Shown: positions 55,141-63,244 of the stretch, one piece after another | How positions within the stretch are numbered: position 1 is the stretch's first letter | How the letters are laid out: each line of letters starts with the position of its first letter | Assembly (NCBI RefSeq): GCF_009664975.1 | Contig: NZ_WJXB01000015.1 | Span: 62,001-126,000, forward strand | Direction: 5' to 3' | Length of the DNA: 64,000 nt | Origin: Paenibacillus monticola | Lineage (GTDB): Bacteria > Bacillota > Bacilli > Paenibacillales > Paenibacillaceae | The notes under the pieces: model-generated | Told to the model about the DNA's origin: nothing | Database searches by the model: none | What the model saw: the letters and a program-made list of their open reading frames with translations, nothing else | Made by a program: the position numbers and the translations under genes

Positions 55141-55926
55141 TCAAGGTCCCCATACTTCCTGTAAAGCTTGCCGAAACAAAGCATCCAACTGCTGATCTCG
55201 TGAGTCTTCCTTAGCATTCAAAGACGCCGCTACCTTCTCAAATACTTGGAACTGCTCCTCTAAATAATCGTTAATCGCACTTAGTCGCGGCTCGTAGTCC
55301 AGTTCCTCACCAGCCTTTTTACGTAACAGCAATTGCTGTATCACCTGCCATAACTCCTCATCCTTGGGGATAAGCCGATCTACCAGCACATCGAACGCCA
55401 TCGGCGGCATCTCCTCATACCGGTTAATCCATTCGCAGGCTAGAACAGGACGTAGCACATAAAAGTACTTCTTGATCTTGACCTGCTCGCCCTGCAAGTA
55501 ATCATGGTAGTTCCCTTTAGCCATATTCAAATAATGATACATACAAGACTTGGGTGAAAATGTGTACGGTGAAATTCCTCTAAGCTTCTCGGCCACAGTA
55601 TACTTCTCTTCATATTGAATGGGCGATTGCAGCCACTCCAGTAACGGAGGATTGGACTTGCGGAATAAATTTAACGCTTTTCGCAAATCCCAGCCATTGA
55701 TATCCAGCCTGTCATTAATAGGTCGTTCAATGACATCCCGCTTATCGAAAATGGATAAGTACCATTCCGGTTTTTGAAGATATATAAATCGCACATCGTA
55801 ATCGCTATCCTGCGACGGGAACCCCCAAGCTCGGCTGCCAGATTCACAGGCATACAATATTGTGACTTGCTCCTCTTGTTCAATGAGCGCTAGCTGCTCA
55901 CGGATAACCTTATTTATATGTTCCAT
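55141..55926 (-). CDS. rlaP: RlaP-type nucleotidyltransferase of the RNA-repair operon
   Basis: 261 residues of the DNA-polymerase-beta superfamily (PF10127 type). Motif LYACESGSRAWGFPSQDSDYDVRFIY supplies the GS-x10-DxD catalytic site; a helical C-terminal part follows (SPKSCMYHYLNMAKGNYHDYL). The family is often linked to RNA-ligase repair loci and is presumed to add or restore nucleotides at RNA ends, which is not proven. First gene of the operon; GGAGGG before the ATG. Confidence 0.82.
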   Translation of the reverse strand: MEHINKVIREQLALIEQEEQVTILYACESGSRAWGFPSQDSDYDVRFIYLQKPEWYLSIFDKRDVIERPINDRLDINGWDLRKALNLFRKSNPPLLEWLQSPIQYEEKYTVAEKLRGISPYTFSPKSCMYHYLNMAKGNYHDYLQGEQVKIKKYFYVLRPVLACEWINRYEEMPPMAFDVLVDRLIPKDEELWQVIQQLLLRKKAGEELDYEPRLSAINDYLEEQFQVFEKVAASLNAKEDSRDQQLDALFRQALQEVWGP

Positions 55927-56121
55927 CGTTATCCCTCCAGATCAACTGCCTCATCCATATTGAACTCGGCTTCATGAATCTATCTTCGCTCATCTTCACC
56001 TTATCGAACAGGGTGGAAGTATGGCGGCAAATAAAAAATCTTCCATTTTCTTCAACTCGGCCGCTTGATATAATGAGTACTATAATTTGTAAAGGATTCG
56101 CTACATGCTGGAGGAATGCAA
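55927..56121. promoter_or_regulatory. Divergent promoter region of RNA-repair and WYL operons
   Basis: 195 bases shared by the two divergent operons. An octamer AACTCGGC occurs twice in the same direction (55963-55970 and 56053-56060) in similar surroundings and could be a regulator site. TATAAT-like boxes lie at 56079-56096 on the plus strand; no convincing -35 pairs with them. Confidence 0.35.
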
Positions 56122-57435
56122 ATGGCTCGGGAAAGTTTCGACAAGGAGATTCAATTTCTTCGCATGCTGGCTTTAGCTGGGGGCGCATACAGCAGACAAC
56201 AATTCGCCGATCGTCTCGGCATTTCTGTACATACCTATGACAAAACATTGCGTAATCTCAAGGGAATGGTGAGCATCCTGCAACAAGGCCTTCCTGCAGA
56301 GCAAGGAACTGAACTTTCCGAGTGGCTCCGCTACAATTACTATGAATCTGCCGACCCGCTACTCCTTTTCTTGTTTCGTGCAAAGTCACTTAAGGAAACG
56401 GAAAGCATCCGACTTTCTTTACTATTAACAGCACTCCAGACGAAGGAGCTTACCGCTAAAGATTTACAGGATGTCTGCAGTGAGCAAATGCCAACCGATG
56501 GTCCACTGCCAGATGAAAAGACCATCCGAGGAGATCTGAAATACTTAGAGGAAGTAGGCGTTATTCTTCGCGTAAACGGAGGACGTCCATACCGGTACAG
56601 GGCTGCTAACGACCTGATCGACCAATTATCCGACGATGAACTCATGGATCTTTACGACTATGTTGATGTCATCGCCAATACGCAGATTCCGTCCGTGCAA
56701 GGCTATCTGCTGCGTGACACCTTAAAGAAGGTCTTACGAAAGCGAGGCTTTCATCCAGAAGCTGTGGAAACTCATCGTTATAAATATAATTACCATTCAC
56801 GTATTCTTGACGAGGCGCATCTCTATACGATATTTGGCGCTATTCAGCAGCGAAAAATGCTCCATTTTCTTTATCTATCTCCTAAAAAGGGTAAGAACTA
56901 CGCTTCTCAGAACACAAACCCCCTCTTTGAGCGGGAAACAAAGGGTGCTATAGAAACGGTTCTCCCCATTCGAGTCGTCTATGATCATCAATACGGACGA
57001 TGGTATTTAATTGGACATCATTCACGTATGGGAATAATGAAATTTCGTATGGAGGGACTTACTCAGATTGAGGAAGCCGACGCTGTGGAAGAAGATGAGT
57101 TCGCCAAGAAACTAAGCAAAGTAGAAGAACAGTTGAAAACCAGTTGGGTTACGGATACCACGCGTATTATTAAAGTGGTCGCTAGATTTTATAGCCCCAA
57201 TCGATCTGGCGCTAATTTTATCTTGGAGCGCGTTGAGGCGCAGGGACAGTGGGGAGTGATTACCGAAAACTCCGACTCTACGTTCCTTTACGAGATCATG
57301 GTGAACGGAATTTATGAAATTAAGCCCTGGTTACGGAGCTTCGGTTCGAGTTGCGAGATCTTAGAACCCGCTTGGCTTCGTAAGCAATTTATAGCGGAAT
57401 GGAAGGAGATACAAACCTACTATGAATCCATTTGA
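56122..57435 (+). CDS. WYL-domain transcriptional regulator 1
   Basis: 437 residues. N-terminal winged helix-like region (about 5-60; MLALAGGAYSRQQFADRLGISVHTYDKTLRNLK), a second helix-turn-helix-like part (about 120-160), and a WYL domain (about 225-330) with YGRWYLIGHHS. WYL proteins sense ligands, probably nucleic acids or nucleotides, and commonly regulate stress and defence operons. ATG 56122 is seven bases from GGAGG; the ATG at 56116 touches it. Divergent from the RNA-repair operon and probably its regulator. Confidence 0.85.
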   Translation: MARESFDKEIQFLRMLALAGGAYSRQQFADRLGISVHTYDKTLRNLKGMVSILQQGLPAEQGTELSEWLRYNYYESADPLLLFLFRAKSLKETESIRLSLLLTALQTKELTAKDLQDVCSEQMPTDGPLPDEKTIRGDLKYLEEVGVILRVNGGRPYRYRAANDLIDQLSDDELMDLYDYVDVIANTQIPSVQGYLLRDTLKKVLRKRGFHPEAVETHRYKYNYHSRILDEAHLYTIFGAIQQRKMLHFLYLSPKKGKNYASQNTNPLFERETKGAIETVLPIRVVYDHQYGRWYLIGHHSRMGIMKFRMEGLTQIEEADAVEEDEFAKKLSKVEEQLKTSWVTDTTRIIKVVARFYSPNRSGANFILERVEAQGQWGVITENSDSTFLYEIMVNGIYEIKPWLRSFGSSCEILEPAWLRKQFIAEWKEIQTYYESI

Positions 57436-58222
57436 GAAAATATTTAACTTTCAAATCATTTCCCGCCTCGACGAAATGGGTTCATTGGCTCTGACCTCCC
57501 AGGAACGATCATGGCTGAAAACGATGCTGGTGCACCCGGCTTCCACCGAGGCCTTTACTCCAACTACCTTAAGTAAATTGAACATCCTATTGGATGCGGA
57601 ATCCTCAACAGAAGTGCAAGAGATCATTATTGAGAAAGCCAAAGGTCAGGAACGGCAGGTCTACCATCCTATGCTTCGCACACTTCGCCGAATAATCATG
57701 CAAGACCACGGAATCCTTCTTTCTTACCATATTAAGCATGGTGGAATTAAAAATAATCAGTCCGGTTTCCCCCACAAGCTGGAATACAACATGTTTAAGC
57801 GAGAATGGTATTTGCAATGGTACAATACTCGCCATCATTCTCTCATGTCTACTAAACTCAAAAACATCGTATCGGTCGAAGAAACATTGGTACCTCTCGA
57901 TCGGGTTGAAGCCTTGAAGGTAATGTTGGAGCGCTTATTAGAGGAACGGAAAGATTATACATGGATTCAAGTCGTTCCGACCTTTAATGTTGAGTTGTCA
58001 CGAATTCTATACGCCTTCTCCTGTTTTGAAAAGTCCGTGTCCTTTGATGAAGACTCGGGCATCTACCGAATCAAAGTCAACTATATGAGAGACGAAAGCG
58101 AATTCCTTCTGTCAAAAATCCGCTTCCTTGGGCTACGAGTAAAAATTATTGAGGGAGAGCACCTCAAGAGGCGCATGCGAGAATCTGCTTCCATGGCGCT
58201 AGCTCGGTATGCTGACTTGTAA
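57422..58222 (+). CDS. WYL-domain protein 2
   Basis: 266 residues with a WYL domain in the middle (about 90-160; KREWYLQWYNTRHHSL) and no clear DNA-binding N-terminus, so it may act as partner of WYL protein 1 rather than alone. It overlaps that gene by 14 bases; AAGGAG lies 13 bases before the ATG, so translation is likely coupled. The C-terminal part (MRDESEFLLSKIRFLGLRVKIIEGEHLKRRM) resembles the usual WYL C-terminal extension. Confidence 0.8.
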   Translation: MNPFEKIFNFQIISRLDEMGSLALTSQERSWLKTMLVHPASTEAFTPTTLSKLNILLDAESSTEVQEIIIEKAKGQERQVYHPMLRTLRRIIMQDHGILLSYHIKHGGIKNNQSGFPHKLEYNMFKREWYLQWYNTRHHSLMSTKLKNIVSVEETLVPLDRVEALKVMLERLLEERKDYTWIQVVPTFNVELSRILYAFSCFEKSVSFDEDSGIYRIKVNYMRDESEFLLSKIRFLGLRVKIIEGEHLKRRMRESASMALARYADL

Positions 58223-58280
58223 TCGTTCTGCCTGTTAACGGCTGAGGGAAGCTATCGGACTGTAGCCAAATCATCAAAAA

Positions 58281-58310
58281 AACAGACACCCCTCAAGGTG
58301 TCTGTTGCTT
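58281..58310. terminator. Terminator, GACACC/GGTGTC type (first of three)
   Basis: AACAGACACC pairs perfectly with GGTGTCTGTT around CCTCAA. It ends the WYL operon and, on the other strand (T-run TTTTTTG), the aldo/keto reductase gene. Confidence 0.8.
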
Positions 58311-58314
58311 TATT

Positions 58315-58341
58315 CCACGTATACTTCTACGAATGTAGTGA
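58315..58341 (-). other. Possible ssrA (tmRNA) 3'-region remnant 1
   Basis: On the minus strand CACTACATTCGTAGAAG matches the CTAC-loop-GTAG helix near the 3' end of tmRNA; the T-arm is lost. It is followed by the GACACC terminator as in the other two remnants. Confidence 0.35.
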
Positions 58342-58351
58342 CGCTCCCTTT

Positions 58352-59194
58352 TTATAACTCTTCATGTGTTCTTGGGTCCTGCCCCCACAGCCGTCCATCC
58401 TCACTGCTGAACGCTGAGATTGCTTTCATTTCCGCTTCCGACAACTCGAAATCAAAAATATCCAGATTCTCAGCCTGGTGCTTTAACGAAGAAGCCTTCG
58501 GGATCGGAAGCGCTCCAAGTTGGATATGCCAACGCAAAATCGTTTGTGTATTCGTCTTGCCATGAGCCGCAGCAATTTCTCCAATCTTTTCATCTTTCAG
58601 CATGCTGTGACCGCGACCCAAGGGGCTCCACGATTCCGTTACGATGCCTAGTTCAGCATCTTTCGCACGCTGCTGCTCCTGATTATAAAAGGGATGGAGT
58701 TCAACCTGATTAATACTTGGGGTAACCCCTGTCTCCCGAATCAAGCGCTCGTTATACTCCGGCAGGAAGTTACAGACACCGATAGAACGGATATAGCCCC
58801 GCTTTTTTGCCTCAATCATCGCCTGCCAGGCTTCCACATATAAATCAATTCTCGGATTTGGCCAATGGATTAGATAAAGATCATAATAATCCAGACCTCC
58901 TCTATATAATGACTCCTCAATCGTTACAATCGCTTCCTGATAAGCTTGTCGACGCCCCGGCAGCTTCGAGCAGATCAACAGATCTTCTCTCGCTACAGAA
59001 CTCTGACGGATAGCCTGTCCAACAGTCCCCTCATTCTCATAGTTGAACGCTGTATCAATCAGACGGTAGCCTGCATCCATCGCACTAGTGAGCACCTTCA
59101 CTCCAGCTGCACCCTTAAATCCACCCGTTCCAAATCCCATGACTGGTAATTTCAAGCCATCGTTCAATACTCTTTCCGGAATGATCTGATTCAA
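58352..59194 (-). CDS. Aldo/keto reductase (AKR) 1
   Basis: 280 residues, NADPH-dependent carbonyl reductase fold. Motifs: MGFGTGGFKGA, DTAFNYENE (catalytic Asp and Tyr), ICSKLPG (catalytic Lys), YDLYLIHWPNP (His), SINQVELHPFYNQ, and IPKASSLKH near the cofactor site. Start TTG 59194 lies eight bases after AAAGGAGG; the frame continues further upstream but without a site. Substrate unknown. Confidence 0.85.
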   Translation of the reverse strand: MNQIIPERVLNDGLKLPVMGFGTGGFKGAAGVKVLTSAMDAGYRLIDTAFNYENEGTVGQAIRQSSVAREDLLICSKLPGRRQAYQEAIVTIEESLYRGGLDYYDLYLIHWPNPRIDLYVEAWQAMIEAKKRGYIRSIGVCNFLPEYNERLIRETGVTPSINQVELHPFYNQEQQRAKDAELGIVTESWSPLGRGHSMLKDEKIGEIAAAHGKTNTQTILRWHIQLGALPIPKASSLKHQAENLDIFDFELSEAEMKAISAFSSEDGRLWGQDPRTHEEL

Positions 59195-59436
59195 CTGAGT
59201 AACCTCCTTTAGCTTCTTCATCTTTAAGATAGCACCACTGCACCGCTTAAGCAAAAAGCCTGGCACCGGTTTCTTTTGGATAAATGCATAATCTATAATT
59301 TAAGAACTGAGCGCTCCCGAAGAATAACAGCTATCTGCTCAAAGGCACAATCACCTTTGGCAATATCTACAATAAATTCACGCCCAAGGTTATAACTTCA
59401 TCCAGAAAAATTGAGAGACCGCCAGAATTAGCCCAA

Positions 59437-60507
59437 TCACCACTTCATAAGTTCCTTAATCTGAGCAACCAGTTTCTTCGCGGCTTTGTGATGAGTGACT
59501 TTTGACGGGTGCCAATCGGCCGCGTATCCATCAGCTTCCAGTTGACCCTCAAACCTCATTGCAGCGATATTAGTATCGCCCGTTTCCTGTGTATAGTCGC
59601 TAACCGCCTGTTCGACATAAGGATATAACCTGTCTCCCATGATGCCCAACGTGCATAAGAGGACGGCATGAGAATTATTTTGTCTGACCAATTTAAGAAA
59701 TTCCACATACCGCGAGGCATATTCCGCCTGTCTGTCAACATCATCCTTGGCATAAGAATCATCATTCGTCCCCAGATTAATGACGATCAGATCAGGCACA
59801 AACTCGTTGAAACCCCAGCTTATGGATTGAGGTTCCAGTATATTGTCAAATCTCCCCTCCGATTTGCCCACTTTTTCGTAGTAATCCGGAACGAGATGCG
59901 TGGTGAGTTTTTGATCGTTTTCCGTATAGCCTGTAATAATGCCATATCCGCTGTAAGAAACCATGCTGTAGTCAGCCTGAAGCTCTTGAGCCGTTTGATA
60001 AGCATAGGCTTTCGTGACATCTTCCGTAGCTGTGGAAAAGGGATGCAATTCATTTTCATCGTCAACCCCATAGCCGCAAGTAATGGAGTCGCCGATGAAT
60101 TCAATTTTATGTACGTTTACCGGGGTGGGCTTAATTCCCCTGGTGGCATCGACGGTAATCCCTTCAATTCCGACCGTTGACATAGCCGCCTCCGATAATT
60201 TAATGAATCTCACCGTGACGTTCTCATCGGTATCGCTTTCGAAAACAGTATACGTTTTCAAAGATTGCTTTACTAGATCATCAATGACTCGTTTTCCGTT
60301 TACGTAAATGCCGATTCTGGCCTGATTCGTATGACTCGAGGCAATATGATCTCCCTTTACTGTAATTTCCGCTTTTTTACCATAGAATGAGAACTCCACT
60401 CCGCTACCGGACAAAGCCAGCCATAGTACTTCATTGTAGTAGTAGCTTCGCCCGATGATTTTTACATATGGATCTATTGCTTGGAAATCTCGCACTGCTT
60501 CCGCCAT
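59437..60507 (-). CDS. SGNH/GDSL-type esterase (CE2-like)
   Basis: 356 residues. N-terminal beta-sandwich (about 10-125) and C-terminal SGNH hydrolase with GDS (Ser141, IEFIGDSITCGYG), NLGTNDDS and DWHPSKVTHH (Asp331, His333). This two-domain order is that of carbohydrate esterase family 2 (deacetylation of acetylated sugars). No signal peptide with ATG 60507, so probably intracellular. GAAGGTGGG precedes this ATG; an upstream extension to 60618 is unlikely as it runs into a terminator. Confidence 0.82.
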   Translation of the reverse strand: MAEAVRDFQAIDPYVKIIGRSYYYNEVLWLALSGSGVEFSFYGKKAEITVKGDHIASSHTNQARIGIYVNGKRVIDDLVKQSLKTYTVFESDTDENVTVRFIKLSEAAMSTVGIEGITVDATRGIKPTPVNVHKIEFIGDSITCGYGVDDENELHPFSTATEDVTKAYAYQTAQELQADYSMVSYSGYGIITGYTENDQKLTTHLVPDYYEKVGKSEGRFDNILEPQSISWGFNEFVPDLIVINLGTNDDSYAKDDVDRQAEYASRYVEFLKLVRQNNSHAVLLCTLGIMGDRLYPYVEQAVSDYTQETGDTNIAAMRFEGQLEADGYAADWHPSKVTHHKAAKKLVAQIKELMKW

Positions 60508-60607
60508 ACTAAAACCCACCTTCTTCGCTATATACCAGTAACAGTAACAAAGACCCCGCATGTTTTCAATCAAACTCTTCCATTCTCTTTTAGCAGTCTC
60601 TAGAATG

Positions 60608-60636
60608 AAAAAAGACACCCTTAAAGGTGTCTTTCA
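60608..60636 (-). terminator. Terminator, GACACC/GGTGTC type (second of three)
   Basis: AAAGACACC pairs with GGTGTCTTT around CTTAAA; on the minus strand TTTTTTC follows. It would end transcription of the SDR gene. Confidence 0.8.
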
Positions 60637-60649
60637 CTGATACTCCATA

Positions 60650-60713
60650 TGGAGCGGAGGGATTCAACCCCCTATCCGAAGATAACAGCACATAAGATTC
60701 TACGAGTGTAGTT
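60650..60713 (-). other. ssrA (tmRNA) 3'-end remnant 2
   Basis: On the minus strand AACTACACTCGTAGAATCTT, then TTATCTTCGGATAGGGGG and TTGAATCCCTCCGCTCCA reproduce in order the CTAC-GTAG helix, the TTTCTGGAC-like junction, the T-arm and the acceptor 3' strand of tmRNA, but no tmRNA precedes it. The T-loop is TTGAATC instead of TTCGAxx, so it is decayed. Such 3' fragments are left by elements that integrate at ssrA. Confidence 0.6.
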
Positions 60714-60758
60714 ACTGATTTGACGTTACCTAAGATCGTGCCTTTATCGTAATTGTTG

Positions 60759-61520
60759 TTATTCAATCATGCTCTTCGTCGCCTGATACATATTCTCTAC
60801 GTATTGATCGACTTCGTCTCTCGACATACGCAGGCGGTCCACAGAAGTGCCGTACCCGATTTCCTGTTTCCCCTCTTCCAGACCTTTAAAAATCCCATCC
60901 GTGAAGGCAGCCAATGGTTCTCCATGTCCATGCTGCCCCGTTCCGCCTAAGTCCGTATTCACCGCTGGAGGGGCAACTTCAATGACTTCCACAGACGTCT
61001 CCGAAAGCTGATGTCTGAGGCTCATGGTAAAGGAATGAAGCGCCGCCTTACTTGCCGAATAAATAGGAGCAATTGCAAACGGTGTAAAGGCCAGCCCGGA
61101 CGTGACGTTAATGATCGCCGCCGCTTCTTTTGCGGCAAAATATGGAGCGAACAGCATAGAGAAGTGGATCGGCGCTTCGATATTGGTGGTGATCTCATTA
61201 TTGAAATAACTCCAATTGTTCTTGGCATCGTCTTTAAGCACATTGAACCGCTGCTGAATTCCTGCATTGTTAATCAAGACATTCACTTCCGGATAATTTG
61301 CAGTCACCCATTCGAACAAAGCTATCCGCTCCGATTCACGATTCAAATCACTTACACGGGTAATGAGGCCAGGGAATTTCTCTTTCGCCTGTTCAAGTAC
61401 CTCTTCACGCCGTCCACACACAATCACTTGATTCCCGGCATTTAAGAAACGCTCTGCAAAAGCCAGTCCTATTCCGGAACCGCCGCCTGTAATCAAAATC
61501 GTATTTCCTGTAAGTTTCAT
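60759..61520 (-). CDS. Short-chain dehydrogenase/reductase (DltE-like)
   Basis: 253 residues. Classical SDR: cofactor motif TGGGSGIG (residues about 11-18), NNAGI, catalytic Ser in NVTSGLAF and Tyr-x-x-x-Lys in IYSASKAAL. Closest by eye to DltE-type oxidoreductases. Begins two bases after the MerR gene and is its likely target. Substrate unknown. Confidence 0.87.
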   Translation of the reverse strand: MKLTGNTILITGGGSGIGLAFAERFLNAGNQVIVCGRREEVLEQAKEKFPGLITRVSDLNRESERIALFEWVTANYPEVNVLINNAGIQQRFNVLKDDAKNNWSYFNNEITTNIEAPIHFSMLFAPYFAAKEAAAIINVTSGLAFTPFAIAPIYSASKAALHSFTMSLRHQLSETSVEVIEVAPPAVNTDLGGTGQHGHGEPLAAFTDGIFKGLEEGKQEIGYGTSVDRLRMSRDEVDQYVENMYQATKSMIE

Positions 61521-61522
61521 TG

Positions 61523-61909
61523 TTATTCCTCACTTTCATTATTTTTTTCTTGCATACGTTTGACATAACGGTCAATCTTCCAGTCGATTCCTCCAACGGC
61601 TTCGGTCATCAACGAAATTTCGGCCAGTACAGCCTGCTTGTGAGTCCTCATCATCTCCAGCCGGAGCGCCGTGGTGGTATCACCATCTACGACCCAATCA
61701 ATATATTGCTTGATGCGGCTTATGGGCATATTCGTGTTTTTCAAACAAATCACTGTTCCAAGAAGCCCCAAATGATCTTCTGAAAATAATCGTCTACCCG
61801 CCTCATCACGCTCGATCTGGGGCAACAGCCCCTTTTTCTCATAATAACGCAGTGTCGATTCTGGAATATTGAATTCGGCTGCAACTTCACCAATGGAAAA
61901 ATACTTCAT
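61523..61909 (-). CDS. MerR-family regulator
   Basis: 128 residues. N-terminal MerR helix-turn-helix (YFSIGEVAAEFNIPESTLRYYEKKGLLPQIERDEAGRRLFSEDH) and a dimerisation helix; no metal-binding Cys cluster, so it probably senses an organic or oxidative signal, as MerR proteins next to reductases do. First gene of the MerR-SDR operon, with its own palindrome-controlled promoter. Confidence 0.88.
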   Translation of the reverse strand: MKYFSIGEVAAEFNIPESTLRYYEKKGLLPQIERDEAGRRLFSEDHLGLLGTVICLKNTNMPISRIKQYIDWVVDGDTTTALRLEMMRTHKQAVLAEISLMTEAVGGIDWKIDRYVKRMQEKNNESEE

Positions 61910-61950
61910 CCGGAGGCCTCCCCGTTATATCTGTTGTTGTCGACAGAACT

Positions 61951-61981
61951 AGCATACGACTTAAACCGTGGTTTAAGTCAA
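61951..61981 (-). promoter_or_regulatory. MerR-type promoter with 19-base spacer and palindrome
   Basis: Minus strand: TTGACT (61981-61976), a spacer of exactly 19 bases, TATGCT (61956-61951). The perfect palindrome GACTTAAACC-GT-GGTTTAAGTC (61958-61979 on the plus strand) covers the spacer and -35. A lengthened 19-base spacer is the hallmark of promoters that MerR proteins open by DNA twisting. Confidence 0.85.
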
Positions 61982-62083
61982 CAGAAAGTTGTTGTGACGT
62001 TACAGCAGCTTATAAAAGAGTAATAACACCATTTTCTAGAGAGGGTCTGTGAATTCATTCCCTCCTGAAATTCGGATTGTTTG

Positions 62084-62989
62084 TCACCGGTGAATCGTGT
62101 AACAGTTTGCTCTGGTTGCCGCCTGAATTGCATCCCGTTCGTCGGCTGACAGCAGTGTTTCGGCAGCGGAAACATTATTCCGAAGCTGTTCCAAGCTGCT
62201 CGCTCCTGGGATAGTAACAGTCACTCCAGGTTCATCTAGGACATACCGGATCGCGATCTGTGCCAGGGTATTCGTATCACCTACTAGCTCAATAATTCTT
62301 CGTCGAACTGCGGATAACTCCTCACGGCTATAATCTATATAGTCTCGTTCTGCCTTGTTCACCCCTCCAGACGTTAAGATGCCACCTGCAAGCGGACCAC
62401 GTGCAATTAAGCCGATTTCATGCTCCATCAATTGTGGAAGCACCTCCTCCTCAGGACGTCGATCAAGCATACTGTACTGGCTCATCAAGCTTGTAATACT
62501 CGAGCGACGGACATATTCTCTAATGACATTCGGACGTATGGAGGATATCCCGTAATGGCGAATCAGTCCGTCTTGCTTTAGCTCCTCGAAGGCTTCAATA
62601 GTTTCCTCGATTGGATCCTCAATCGTTCCTCCATGCAGCTGATACAAATCGATATAATCAGTGCCAAGCCTTCTAAGGCTTTCCCTTACTGCCGATAGAA
62701 TATATGCTTTGGAAGGGTCCCATATCCGATCCTCTTTGCCTGGTAGTCGACGATTACCAACTTTTGTTGCCACGATAACGTCGGAGCGATGGTGTTTGAT
62801 TGCTTTGCCGAGAAGCTCCTCGTTTCGCCCATTATCATATAGGTCAGCAGTATCGAAAAAATTTATTCCAAGCTCTAACGCCTCTTGAATGATGGATACG
62901 GCCTTGGTTTCGTCAGTTCCAACAGACATACAGCCGAGACCAATCTCACTGACGTAAAGGTCCGAAATTCCTAAGCGATTTTGTTTCAT
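62084..62989 (-). CDS. Aldo/keto reductase (AKR) 2
   Basis: 301 residues of the AKR family (YccK/YqkF-like branch). Motifs: GLGCMSVG, NFFDTADLYDNGRNEELLG (Asp, Tyr), VATKVGNR (Lys), YIDLYQLHGG (His), TVTIPGASSLEQLRNNV (NADPH binding). Separate transcription unit just upstream of the MerR operon on the same strand. Substrate unknown. Confidence 0.87.
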   Translation of the reverse strand: MKQNRLGISDLYVSEIGLGCMSVGTDETKAVSIIQEALELGINFFDTADLYDNGRNEELLGKAIKHHRSDVIVATKVGNRRLPGKEDRIWDPSKAYILSAVRESLRRLGTDYIDLYQLHGGTIEDPIEETIEAFEELKQDGLIRHYGISSIRPNVIREYVRRSSITSLMSQYSMLDRRPEEEVLPQLMEHEIGLIARGPLAGGILTSGGVNKAERDYIDYSREELSAVRRRIIELVGDTNTLAQIAIRYVLDEPGVTVTIPGASSLEQLRNNVSAAETLLSADERDAIQAATRANCYTIHR

Positions 62990-63181
62990 TTACTTTTCCT
63001 CCTGTAAGCTTCTCATTTATTCTTTTCATGGTAGCTCCAAGTAGCCGTTTTCACTCAATCTTACAAGTATATCAAAGAAATAATAGGTTCCATAACTCTG
63101 CCAATTAGCGCATTGAGGCGTTTCAGGAAACGATCATAGCAAGCATTTAAACCTTATATACCCCTAAATAACCGCAAAATG

Positions 63182-63209
63182 AAAAAGGACACCCTCAAGG
63201 TGTCTTTTA
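63182..63209 (-). terminator. Terminator, GACACC/GGTGTC type (third of three)
   Basis: GGACACC pairs with GGTGTCT around CTCAA; on the minus strand TTTTTC follows. It ends the adenosine deaminase transcript. Confidence 0.8.
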
Positions 63210-63220
63210 CTTTACATGTA

Positions 63221-63237
63221 TGGAGCCGAGGGGATGC
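63221..63237 (-). other. Possible ssrA (tmRNA) 3'-end remnant 3
   Basis: On the minus strand GCATCCCCTCGGCTCCA equals the end of a T-arm plus acceptor 3' strand as in tmRNA. The terminator after it is nearly identical to that after remnant 2, including the intervening bases. Confidence 0.45.
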
Positions 63238-63244
63238 GTGCCGT

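Noticed and set aside
55927..56121. Sigma-54 promoter considered for the RNA-repair operon, as in RtcR-controlled systems
   Set aside because: No TGGCAC-N5-TTGC-like pair with correct spacing is visible and no sigma-54 activator is encoded nearby.
59668..60180. 170-codon plus-strand frame
   Set aside because: Shadow of the SGNH esterase gene, which has complete catalytic motifs.
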